From Candidatus Parcubacteria bacterium (GTDB lineage: Bacteria; Patescibacteriota; Patescibacteriia; PEXW01), in the NCBI GenBank assembly GCA_003597955.1, contig QZJU01000020.1, positions 1 to 64,000 of the forward strand: a DNA stretch of 64,000 nucleotides. The letters are read 5' to 3'. The notes under the pieces are model-generated. The model was not told the origin of the DNA. It searched no databases and saw nothing but the letters and a program-made list of their open reading frames with translations. The translations under genes and the position numbers were made by a program. This document shows, piece after piece, positions 41,564 to 51,100 of the stretch; position 1 is the first letter of the stretch, and each line of letters opens with the position of its first letter.

Positions 41564-44296
41564 TTAAATTTTCCTGGCTTTTTCCACCCGGACTATACCT
41601 CCCGGCTCAAGGATTGCCACATCCCTTCTGGCCAATTTGCCGGTCAACAAAGCGTTTGCCAGCGCATTATCAACATGCTCCTGCAAAGCTCGGCGCAAGG
41701 GCCGGGCACCAAACTGCGGATCAAAACCTTTTTCCGCCAATTCCACGATTGCTGGCTCCGTCACTCGCAAAAACACACCTTTTTCCTTTAAAATCTCACT
41801 TAGCTGTTTTAGCATCAGCTTGGCAATCGCGATAACCTGTTCAAATGTCAGAGGCTTAAAAACGATTATGGCGTCGAACCGATTTAAAAATTCTGGGCGA
41901 TAGTATTGAGCCAGCTCTTTTTCAATCAATCTCTGCTTGATGTTTTCCAATGACTCTTTCGCCTGAATCCCGGCCTGAATAATTGCCGTACCGGCATTGG
42001 AGGTGGCAATCATAATGATGTTCGTAAAATCGATTGTCCGGCCAGTGCTGTCTGTCAGGCGGCCGTCATCCATAACTTGCAAGAACACGTTTAAAATATC
42101 TGGGTGGGCTTTTTCCAATTCGTCCAAAAGCAAAAGCGTAAAAGGGTTCTTCCGAATAGCTTCGGTTAAAAATCCGCTCTCCCCGGATTCGGGATTGCCG
42201 ATTAGCCTGGCTAAGCTCGATTGAACTTGGTATTCGGACATATCCAAACGAATCATGCTTTTTTCGTCTCCAAAATAGACTTCGGCAACGGCTTTAGCCA
42301 ATTCGGTTTTGCCCACGCCCGTGGGGCCCAAGAACAGGAAGTTGGCTATCGGCCGACGGGCGTCTCGCAATTCTGCGCGCGCCCGGCGCAAGGCCGCGGC
42401 TACGGCTTTGACGGCTTCTTCCTGGCCAATAACGCGTTCATGAATTTTTTCTTCCAGATGCAGTAATTTTTCCGTTTCGGCTTCGGTCACTTGGGTGACG
42501 GGTATGCTGGTGCGTTCGGCTACGATCGCTGCCACATCCTCGGCCGTCACAATGCTGCCTTTGCCGTGGGTTTTGTGAACATAAACGGCGGCTTCTTCAG
42601 CCAGGCTCACGGCCTTTTCCGGCAAATAGCGATCATGGATGTAGCGCTGAGCCAAAACCACGGCTTTTTCTAAGGCGCCATAGCTGAATAAAACCTGCTG
42701 TTTATGCTCGATGGCATTGGCTTTGCCTTCCAAAATCTGGATGCCGCCATTGGTATCGACTTCATTCACCGGCACGCGCTGAAAAACCGAAACCAGTCCG
42801 GATTTTTCCAAATACCGATGTTCGTCAACCGGGTTGGTCGTGGCAATGGCCAAGAACGCGTGACGACCTAGGGCTTGGGCCAACATTTCCGCCAAATCCA
42901 TTTTTACCGAACCTTCGGTGGAGAGACCCATCAAATTTTGAATGTTATCAATGAATAGGGCAATGTTGCCTGACCGCGCGATTTCGTTAAGGATGATATT
43001 AAAACGCTCCTCCAATTCGCCTTGGCGGCCCGAAGCACCGACCAAAGAAGCCACTGACAGACTAACCAGTCTTTTGTCTTGCAGGACCGGCGGCACTTCG
43101 TCCGCGACCATCCGATGCGCCAAACCTTCAACAATTGCGGTCTTGCCCACGCCGGGCAAACCCACCAAAACCGGATGCTGCCGACCGCTTTCAAAAACCC
43201 GGAAAACTTCTTCAAACTCTTTTTCCCGGTCTAGACATAAATTCAAAAGCCCAGCCCGGGCTAACTGGGTCAGATCATGACTAAATTGATCGAGCATAGG
43301 CGTGGCTATGGCGGTAAAAGCCCGGTTCATGACGCCTTTAGAACGATATTTGGCTTTACTTCGCCAATTCTGGTAGCTGCGGGAAAGTCTTTTAGTAATA
43401 TGAATCCAAGCCACGACATTCCGCAATTTAATCTCATCAATCGCCAAATCCGCCAGAATTTCATTCACCGTTTCGTCGTGTCCGACCGCGACAATAAGCT
43501 CGGTCACATCCACCACGGGCCGACTGGCAAATACCGCTTCCAAATAGGCGCGCAAAAGTGTCTCCACCGAGGCATGACTTAAAGCCGGCGGCTGCGCTTC
43601 AGTCGGTAATTTTGACAAAGCCCGGTTTACCCTTTGGCTTAAAGCCTGGCTGCTTATACCCAGCCGGCCGAAAACCACCTGCGTATCGTTAAACGCAAAA
43701 AGCGCGGCGAATAAGTGCAGCGGTTCGACCTTGGGATTTTTTAAACGCTCGGCTAACGCCCAAGCGCCCTCCACGGCTTTTTGCGCTGATTCTAAAAACG
43801 CCGGGGCGATGTTTTCAAATCGCCCGGCCTCCCGAATGACATCTGGCCAGGCTAATTCAGGCGCGGGCACGGCTAGCAATTCGCTATCCCGATGTGCTAC
43901 CAAAAGCCTTTCCTGCCGGGCTTTTAAGATTCTAGATATTACTATCAGATCGCCGACAAAAGAAATTGAGACCAATGCGTTCCAAAAATTTCTAGCGCCC
44001 AAAAATTCCAAAATGGAATTTAAGTCCAACAAGACTTTAGTCGTCAGCGCCTGCCAAACTAAAATTGCAAGGCCGGCTAGGCCAAAAATAATCAAAAGCG
44101 CGTTAAAGCCTTTGTGTAGACCGCGCTGCAATTTTTCTTCAGCGATTTGCCAACGATCAACTTTTTTGTCCCAGACAAAATAACGGCCCATTAGCCACAT
44201 GGCCGCGCGCCGATCCTGGCAAGCCGGACAAACACCTTCGGTCTGGAAGCACGCCGGGCAAACAATTATGGAAAATGGCGGTTGGGCTTTGAGCAT
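41564..44296 (-). CDS. Membrane-anchored ClpA/ClpC-like double AAA+ ATPase
   Basis: The N-terminus has a CxxC-x6-CxxC zinc knuckle (CPACFQTEGVCPAC), then two membrane helices (about 64-84 and 105-122). Clp N-type repeats and two AAA+ modules follow. AAA1 has VLVGLPGVGKTA; its Walker B reads LFIDNIQ, with Asn replacing the catalytic Glu. AAA2 has LGPTGVGKTELAK, LLLLDELEKAHP and the arginine-finger region. Neither pore loop has its aromatic residue: AAA1 has VGASGRQGELEERF where KYRG is expected, and AAA2 has GNPESGESGFL where GYVGY is expected. Classical substrate threading is therefore doubtful. clpP is not in the window. Confidence 0.88.
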   Translation of the reverse strand: MLKAQPPFSIIVCPACFQTEGVCPACQDRRAAMWLMGRYFVWDKKVDRWQIAEEKLQRGLHKGFNALLIIFGLAGLAILVWQALTTKVLLDLNSILEFLGARNFWNALVSISFVGDLIVISRILKARQERLLVAHRDSELLAVPAPELAWPDVIREAGRFENIAPAFLESAQKAVEGAWALAERLKNPKVEPLHLFAALFAFNDTQVVFGRLGISSQALSQRVNRALSKLPTEAQPPALSHASVETLLRAYLEAVFASRPVVDVTELIVAVGHDETVNEILADLAIDEIKLRNVVAWIHITKRLSRSYQNWRSKAKYRSKGVMNRAFTAIATPMLDQFSHDLTQLARAGLLNLCLDREKEFEEVFRVFESGRQHPVLVGLPGVGKTAIVEGLAHRMVADEVPPVLQDKRLVSLSVASLVGASGRQGELEERFNIILNEIARSGNIALFIDNIQNLMGLSTEGSVKMDLAEMLAQALGRHAFLAIATTNPVDEHRYLEKSGLVSVFQRVPVNEVDTNGGIQILEGKANAIEHKQQVLFSYGALEKAVVLAQRYIHDRYLPEKAVSLAEEAAVYVHKTHGKGSIVTAEDVAAIVAERTSIPVTQVTEAETEKLLHLEEKIHERVIGQEEAVKAVAAALRRARAELRDARRPIANFLFLGPTGVGKTELAKAVAEVYFGDEKSMIRLDMSEYQVQSSLARLIGNPESGESGFLTEAIRKNPFTLLLLDELEKAHPDILNVFLQVMDDGRLTDSTGRTIDFTNIIMIATSNAGTAIIQAGIQAKESLENIKQRLIEKELAQYYRPEFLNRFDAIIVFKPLTFEQVIAIAKLMLKQLSEILKEKGVFLRVTEPAIVELAEKGFDPQFGARPLRRALQEHVDNALANALLTGKLARRDVAILEPGGIVRVEKARKI

Positions 44297-44299
44297 GAA

Positions 44300-44692
44300 T
44301 TAAAAATTAGGCCACGGCAGATTAAATACTTGGTGGAGAAAATAGTACACCACGGCGATAGGCAAAGCTAAATACCCTCCAAAGAAAATTAGAAAGCCAA
44401 ACAGATACAGAATAAAGACGACTGACAAGACTAAAGCAACCACCAATCTGACAAAGAAGCTGATGGCACGGCCGCTCCGGCTGTAATCGCCGTACATGGG
44501 CACGAACAAATTTTGAAACCAGACTTTGGGGCTTAACCGACTCCGGTTGGTAAACTCACCCACTTTGTTCAAACAAAAAGTGCTGAATCTGGCCAGGCCT
44601 TTCAGGTACCACCAAAACGGAAACAGTAAAATGTCGCCAAGGAATTCGCGTAAGATGAATTTAGTCGCATTTTTGGTCAGACTTTCAGCCAT
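44300..44692 (-). CDS. Membrane protein encoded with the Clp-like ATPase
   Basis: The 130 aa protein has a C-terminal hydrophobic hairpin (FVRLVVALVLSVVFILYLFG and LIFFGGYLALPIAVVYYFLH) and an N-terminal amphipathic part with LLFPFWWYLKGLARF. I recognise no family. Its stop is 3 bp from the start of the Clp-like ATPase gene, so the two are translated together; a membrane partner for that ATPase is a reasonable inference. Confidence 0.7.
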   Translation of the reverse strand: MAESLTKNATKFILREFLGDILLFPFWWYLKGLARFSTFCLNKVGEFTNRSRLSPKVWFQNLFVPMYGDYSRSGRAISFFVRLVVALVLSVVFILYLFGFLIFFGGYLALPIAVVYYFLHQVFNLPWPNF

Positions 44693-44715
44693 GCTTAAAG
44701 TATATCATCTGATTA

Positions 44716-44750
44716 TTAAAAAATCCCGCCTTTTTTGAAAAGCCGGGATT
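44716..44750 (-). terminator. Intrinsic terminator
   Basis: On -, AATCCCGGCTTTTC pairs with GAAAAAGGCGGGATT (near match), followed by TTTTTAA. It ends the small gene at 44749. Confidence 0.75.
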
Positions 44751-44982
44751 AGTCGTTTAAAAAATTCTCCTGGTGATTAAGTTTTAAAATTTCAATCACC
44801 TGCTCGGGCGTTAGGTGGTTACCATTGCGGTTGTCGTAAGGAAAACGCAACTCCCGCGTGGAAGCATGCACCAAGCGGTTGACCAGGCCGCCAAAAGGGT
44901 GGGCACTGATATCATAAGCCGCGCGGTAAATGCCGATCATCCCCTCCTCTTCGTAAATACAGCAGCCAATAACCCTGTGCAT
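44749..44982 (-). CDS. Small protein of unknown function
   Basis: The 77 aa product (MHRVIGCCIYEEEGMIGIYR...) is soluble, with two adjacent cysteines and a C-terminal helix (LTPEQVIEILKLNHQ). I do not recognise it. The ATG at 44982 is chosen because AGGAGG lies 8 nt upstream. A terminator overlaps its end, so it is a monocistronic unit. Confidence 0.6.
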   Translation of the reverse strand: MHRVIGCCIYEEEGMIGIYRAAYDISAHPFGGLVNRLVHASTRELRFPYDNRNGNHLTPEQVIEILKLNHQENFLND

Positions 44983-45140
44983 TTTCAAAACCTCCTGTTT
45001 TAAAAAGTGCGGAATTTTTTGCTTTACTGACTTAATTTTAAAACAAGTCGGGTATAAAAAAACCGTTTGTCAACCCCGCATGCCTTTTTAGAGCGGGGTG
45101 GTTTTAGGTGTAGCGCTCAGTATTGTTGTGGTTATTGGTG

Positions 45141-45207
45141 GTGGTTTAAAGCTTAATTTAAAAACCACATCCCCAAAAACGATACCGATATCTATACCCA
45201 AAGCCTC
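45141..45207. repeat. Dispersed ~66 bp repeat, copy 2
   Basis: Same orientation and nearly the same sequence as 8405-8470. It sits in a 256 bp gene-free spacer together with a GTCAACCCCGC/GCGGGG hairpin at 45069-45101. Confidence 0.75.
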
Positions 45208-45238
45208 TAACTACAACCATTTATCCGCTGGCAAGCCT

Positions 45239-47317
45239 TCATTGCGCTGGCGCCACCAGACCTTTGCCTTGGCCGGCAACATCATTGGTTAAATCGGTGG
45301 TTAAAATTGGTTTTTCGATGCGCAAATCCTGACTGGTGAATTCATCGCGGGCCGTTACTGAAGTCTGATTCAATAGAACCAGCAATTTTCCCAGATCCGC
45401 CGCCGTGGGGGTTATGGAAACTTCAAACTTGGCTTCCAGACTGGCAAACAGACTGCCAGTGCCCGGCGGCACGCGGTTAATGCGCCAAACCACTTCCCGA
45501 GTTTCAGCGTTAAATACAACGGTCTGACCCGCAGTTACGCTCTGCTTGCCGGTCCAAGTGACGCCGTCAGGTAAAGTGGCGCTGACCACTATCTGTGAGG
45601 CTTCGTTGGTTGGATTGGTCAAATTCCAGCTTAGTTGGTAAAAAGTGGTCTGACCGACCTGCGGCGGCAATGGCCCTGAACCAACTGGCAGCTGCTCTTC
45701 GCTGTAATAACGGGCTTCGGGTTCGACATTCAATTTCGTTGTGATGTTGGTCTGCAGATTCTGCGCCTGGGTTTCAAAATTCTTGCCCTCCACATCTGCG
45801 ATGCTGGCCACCGATGCCCGGGCCGAAGTGATAATGACGAAATTCCGGTCCTCTTGAGTCTTTATTTCGGGTCCGGATTTCAAAGCCACTCGCAACAAAA
45901 TATCGCCGCTTTCGCCAGGTTTGACTTTGGCTAATTTCGGCACTTCCTGTTTAGTCCAAGTTATGGTCCGGCCATCCAACTTACCGGGCGTGGCGCCCGA
46001 ACGGTTATCCAGATCCAAAATGCTGACATCCTGATTGCCAGCGTTCTTTTGGATAAATTCCACGGTCAGGCTAATATCTTGCATTTCACCATCACTCTCA
46101 TTTTTATAAGTCAGCATATAGTTCAAGGTTTCGCCCCAAGCCGCAACCGTGCCTTTGCCGGGATTGGTGATGGCGGCCCCCAAAGTTAAACCGGCTTTAA
46201 CAATCGTGCCAATACCGCTGGCTTCGGCCTGGACCTCAAATTCTTTAAGGCCTTCGCGGCCGGCGCGGAATTTAAATTCCGGCGTTTCGCCCGGCGAACC
46301 GCCAAGGCTCCCGCTAATGACCACTTTTATTTTGCCGCCGGCCGCAAGCTCGGGAAAAAGCCAAATGTTCTCTTTTTCAGCGGGCTTGGGATCAGCCGAG
46401 GTGTATTTAAAGACTTCGGGATAATCAACAATCAACTTCACCTCGGTCAATTTATCCGCACCGGTATTCTCCAAAGTCACGGTGAATTCCGTGGGCGTGC
46501 CGGCAATGATGCGCAAAGGCACCTCAGGAGTGACTTTGAGCACCGAGCTGGAAATCTTTATTTTCAGCTCCGTGGTTTTCTGAAAATCATAGTTAAAATT
46601 CGCGGGGCGGTAACCCAAGGTGAAATTGAAAATCTTTTCTTCGTCCTGGTTGCCAACCAGCCGGCCCACAATAGTCACGGTCGCACCGGAATTTTTGTTA
46701 AGCGTGCCCAAATCCCAGGCGTTGTTAAATTCATTACTGGGCGCCGGTGTGGAAGATTTGAAAGTAAAGCCTTCGGGCGGCGTAAAAGTCAGTTCAGAAT
46801 TCCGGATGGCAATTTTTTCGTTGTTTTTGATGGTAATGGCAATGTTGACTTCGTCCCCGGCCGCCGTTGCCGCGGGCGCCACTAAATTTAGATCAATCCG
46901 TTCGTTGAATTGATTGTTTTTTCGGCTAAAAACCAAAAAACCGGCAGCGCTAGCTACGGCCAGTAACAATAAGACGCCCAAAGCCCAAAAAAGTTTTTTG
47001 GTTTTGCGGTTCTTTTTAACGATCTTCTTCACGTCCTGAATCTTTGACTCTGGGCTTTCCGGATTGTAAATGGCGTCTAAAACTTCTTCCCTTAATAATT
47101 TTACCTTTTTAGACTTGAACGCCGGCTGGTTTTCGGATTTTTGGGTTGCGTTGAATTTGTCCCCCGCCTCCGCCGGGGTTTCCGCTAAATCTCCGTCCTG
47201 CTTAACCTCGGCATCAGCTTCTGGTTGCTGAACTTCTTCGGTCTCTGGCTCCGGTTCAGTTTTCCTTATGTAAATTTTTTTTGATTTTTCGTGACCGGAA
47301 GGTCTTGCTTTGGGCAT
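45239..47317 (-). CDS. Membrane-anchored surface protein with DUF11/CARDB-like repeats
   Basis: The cytoplasmic N-terminus is charged (TEPEPETEEVQQPEADAEV, then KKIVKKNRKTKK). One membrane helix follows (LFWALGVLLLLAVASAAGFL). The ~560 extracytoplasmic residues are beta-rich, with repeated units of the kind NTGADKLTEVKLIVDYPEVF and NPTNEASQIVVSATLPDGVTW. These resemble DUF11/CARDB-type Ig-like repeats of surface adhesins. There is no sortase motif. A cell-surface structural or attachment role is inferred. The gene lies downstream of recO with a 56 bp gap. Confidence 0.75.
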   Translation of the reverse strand: MPKARPSGHEKSKKIYIRKTEPEPETEEVQQPEADAEVKQDGDLAETPAEAGDKFNATQKSENQPAFKSKKVKLLREEVLDAIYNPESPESKIQDVKKIVKKNRKTKKLFWALGVLLLLAVASAAGFLVFSRKNNQFNERIDLNLVAPAATAAGDEVNIAITIKNNEKIAIRNSELTFTPPEGFTFKSSTPAPSNEFNNAWDLGTLNKNSGATVTIVGRLVGNQDEEKIFNFTLGYRPANFNYDFQKTTELKIKISSSVLKVTPEVPLRIIAGTPTEFTVTLENTGADKLTEVKLIVDYPEVFKYTSADPKPAEKENIWLFPELAAGGKIKVVISGSLGGSPGETPEFKFRAGREGLKEFEVQAEASGIGTIVKAGLTLGAAITNPGKGTVAAWGETLNYMLTYKNESDGEMQDISLTVEFIQKNAGNQDVSILDLDNRSGATPGKLDGRTITWTKQEVPKLAKVKPGESGDILLRVALKSGPEIKTQEDRNFVIITSARASVASIADVEGKNFETQAQNLQTNITTKLNVEPEARYYSEEQLPVGSGPLPPQVGQTTFYQLSWNLTNPTNEASQIVVSATLPDGVTWTGKQSVTAGQTVVFNAETREVVWRINRVPPGTGSLFASLEAKFEVSITPTAADLGKLLVLLNQTSVTARDEFTSQDLRIEKPILTTDLTNDVAGQGKGLVAPAQ

Positions 47318-47373
47318 AAGTTATTTTAGTATACGAACTTTTCCTGATTTGGGAAAGCCTGAAATCTGTAAAC

Positions 47374-48135
47374 TTAAGCCGTTCGAATGAAATTTACGAA
47401 TTTTTCCGCGGGCAACGGTCTTTCCAAAATTTGATGAAGTTGGGCCTGGGTAATACGGGCGACAACGGTTTCCGTCGCCACATCAATCTCAAAACTTTCT
47501 AGTTCCTCCCAAGTTAAGCGGTTAAGAGCGTGGATAAAACTTCGGGCTTGGGTATTAACAATCGGCGCTTGGGCGTCAAAAGCCTGGCATTCCAAGCCCA
47601 ACCATCCGCCTAAAATCGCGGAAAACCTCACGCCGCTTTCGGTTAAGGCTTTCCGACAATGCACGCAGGTGTCCAATTCCGGACCCAGACCCAGCAGCCG
47701 AAAAATTCGCCAAGCGAACCATAGTCGAAAACGCGCCAGATTGGTTTTTCTTGCTTGCAAAATTTCCAAGCGATCAATAACTTCCTGCAAAAAAGAAGCC
47801 AGCATAGGGTCGGGCGCTTCAGTCTTGGTGGCCGAATCGATTAAGTTTAAAACAAAACCCAGGCTGGCTAATTTCTCCAAACTTTGCATGATGTCGTTTG
47901 GGTAATGCCGGCGCTCCACAGCCGTAAGGGTTTCGCCCATTTTGCCCCGCACCAAAGTCAGTTTAACGGTTGCGCCCGGTTCCATATGACCGCCCAATTT
48001 TGCTTTTGGCTTCTTAATGCCGCGGGCAAAAACTTCCAATTTCCCGCGTTCGTGCGTAAAGACGCTGTAGATCCGGCTGTCTTCCCGCACATCACGGCGA
48101 TTTAATATCACGCCAGTGACTTCATGCAAACTCAT
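47374..48135 (-). CDS. recO: DNA repair protein RecO
   Basis: RecO helps load RecA onto SSB-coated DNA with RecR. The OB-fold start is clear (VTGVILNRRDVREDSRIYSVFT, with ARGIKKPKAKLGG). The zinc-type region shows CVHCRKALTE and GLEC. The length of 253 aa is normal. The start overlaps the ileS stop by 4 bp, so it is translated from the ileS transcript. Confidence 0.93.
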   Translation of the reverse strand: MSLHEVTGVILNRRDVREDSRIYSVFTHERGKLEVFARGIKKPKAKLGGHMEPGATVKLTLVRGKMGETLTAVERRHYPNDIMQSLEKLASLGFVLNLIDSATKTEAPDPMLASFLQEVIDRLEILQARKTNLARFRLWFAWRIFRLLGLGPELDTCVHCRKALTESGVRFSAILGGWLGLECQAFDAQAPIVNTQARSFIHALNRLTWEELESFEIDVATETVVARITQAQLHQILERPLPAEKFVNFIRTA

Positions 48136-51100
48136 CTTTTCACGCCAATTAACACCCGCGCCTTACCAATGATTAGATCCTTTTTGAAATCCACTTCTTC
48201 CACTCTCCCCTTTTTTATACTGCGGCACCGAGTTAAATCACGCAGAACAGGCGCGTGCTCGGTGAAAACATGATTCAGGGTTTCGTCCGCCGTCTGCCAT
48301 TCGATCTCAACCAAATCTTTTATGGTCAAGCCCGCGGCTTTTCGCAGGTCGTTCACCTGTCTGGCCATTTCCCGCACCAAACCTTTATGTCTCAATTCCT
48401 CGGTAATTTCCTTGGTTAAACCAACCTTCAAACCCGTATTGTCGGTTTCCTCGCTCCATTGAACATCCGCACCCGCCTTGGCAATTTCCTGTTCACCCGA
48501 TCTGACCGTTTCGACATTCAACTCTTCGGCAATAATTTTTTCGTATTCCAAGGATAGTTTGGTTGAGACCAATGCCATTAAGAGCGGTTGTCTAACTTTT
48601 ATATCCAGTAATCGCCTGAGGGCATGGCCTTTTTCAACCGCTCTTCTGACCACGGCCATCTCGCTTAAGGATTTTTCGTTGAAACTAAAATCAGTCGGCC
48701 AGGCAGCCAAATGCACGCTCATTTCAGCGCTGGTTTCTTTGATCTCTTGATAAATTTTCTCGGCCAAAAACGGCGCGAACGGCGCCAGCAAGACGCAGGT
48801 TTTTTGCAAAACTGACTTGAGCACCGAGGCGGTGATTGGATCAAAATTTTCGCCCGGCCGTAATTTTTCACGGCTGCGGCGCAAATACCAGGTGGAAAGC
48901 TCGGTTATAAAATTTTGAAGTTCGCGAACAGCGGAAGTCGGATCAAAGGCTTCCATTTTTGCCGTGACTGATTGGGTAGCTTGCGCCAGCCTGGCCAGAA
49001 TCCACTTATCCATCAAGTTCTCCGGCTGCAAATCTCTGGCGGCCGGTTTAGCCTCGGCCACATAGGTCTGATAAAAAATGAAAATGTTCCAAAAAATCAA
49101 TATGGTTTTTTTAACGGTTTCCTCCACGCCCTTCAGATCAAAAAGCTTAGGTTCGCCCGGCTGGCTCATGGCGAACAAATGCAAACGTAAGGCATCCGCG
49201 CCAAATTCGTCAATCACGGCTTTGGGTTCCACGACATTGCCCTTGGACTTGGACATTTTTTGGCCAGATTTATCTAAAATCAAACCCAGAGAAATGACAT
49301 TCTTGAATGGCGCGCCCTTGCCTAAAAGCGTGGAAATTGCCAACAGGGTGTAAAACCAGCCTCGAGTTTGATCAATGCCTTCGGAAATGTAATCCGCTGG
49401 AAAATTTTTGTGCTTATCAATTCGGTCGGCATTTTCAAAAGGATAATGCCACTGGGCAAACGGCATAGCGCCGGAATCAAACCAAACATCCAGAACTTCA
49501 GGCACGCGACGCATCTCGCCTGAACATTTTTCGCAAGTCAATTTAATTTCGTCCACGAAAGGACGGTGCGGATCAAACTGAATCGGCACGGTTAACTCTT
49601 CAAATTCGCCTTTTTTTGGATATGGGGTTTCAAAATAGTTTTCTTCGGGCAAACCGGAATACGACCATTTTAAAATCCAGAGAGGATCTCCGTGGGAAAC
49701 GATCAAAATGCGTTTATTTGTAAAATTCCGGATTGCGTTTTGCACTGCCCTTTGCATTCGGGTTTTAACTTGATAATAATTCTCTCCGCCGCCCAAATTT
49801 AAATCCAGGGGTGGGTATTTGGTTTTAAGCTGCGATTCCAATTCCGCCTGCACCTCTTTCACCGGCCGGCCTTCGTAATCTGGTTCGTAAATTTCCCTTA
49901 AATCCCGATCATAAACGATCTTGGCGCCCGTAATTTGACTCACAATTTCCGCCGTTTCCCGGGTCCGCTGAAAGTCAGAGCTGATAATAATATCAATTTC
50001 CCCTTTTAATTTTTCGGCTGTTTCTTTGACATTTTTTTTCCCCTCCTTGGTTAAAATATGTTTGTGATTATCCTCAATCCGGCTTTGGACGATGGAAGGA
50101 AAATTCTTGGTTGAAACGCCGTGCCGCATTATTAAAATCTGCGCTGACCGCTTTTCCGCTTTTGAACCCCTGGCTTCTTGCAGGTCCTTAAAACTTCCAA
50201 CGACTTTGACGGCTTTGCATTTTTCACAAACCCAAATGGGCAAAGGCGTCCCCCAATATCTTTCTCTGGAAATAGCCCAATCCTTTACCTCCTTCAGCCA
50301 CTCGCCAAATCGACCGGTTTTTAAATATGCCGGCACCCAATTGATATTTTGATTATTCGCTAATAATTCCGAACGCAAACTTGACATCCGAATAAACCAG
50401 CTGTCTTTGGCATAATATAGCAAGGGCGTTTCGCAACGCCAGCAAAACGGGTATTCGTGGGTGTAATTTTCCAGTTTCAGCAAAAGCCCGCGATCCTGCA
50501 AATCTTGGATTATCCCCGCTTCCACATCCTTGGCTTTCACGAATTGGCCTGCCCATTTTTTCACGCTTGGTAAAAATCTTCCAGTTTGATCAACTGTATG
50601 TTGAGTTGGCAGGCCTGCGGTTTTGCCAAGCTGATAATCTTCTTCGCCGTACATAACCGCGGTGTGAACCACGCCCGTGCCGTCAGCCGTGGTGACAAAA
50701 CCCGCAGGCAAAACCGTCCAAGCGGTTTGGGAATTTCCCCGGTTAACCGCCCCGGCAAACAACGGCTCATAGCTTAAGCCGATTAAAGCTTTGCCCGAAA
50801 TCTCGCCTAAAACCTTATAATCTTCCAAGATGCTCAAACGATCTTTGGCCAAAATATAATATTCATCTGCTTTTTTAACGACGGCGTAGTTTATGTCTTC
50901 GCCTATTGCCAGCGCCACATTGCCCGGCAAGGTCCAGGGCGTGGTCGTCCAGGACAAAACATATACCGGCTCATCGGTTTTAATAAACTTTTTCAAAGCT
51001 GAAGAACCCTCCAGTGAGGCTTTTTCTATTTTAAATTTCAAGTAGACCGAGGTTTCGGTCACGGTCTTGTAGCCCTGCGCAACCTCGTGGGAAGACAGCG

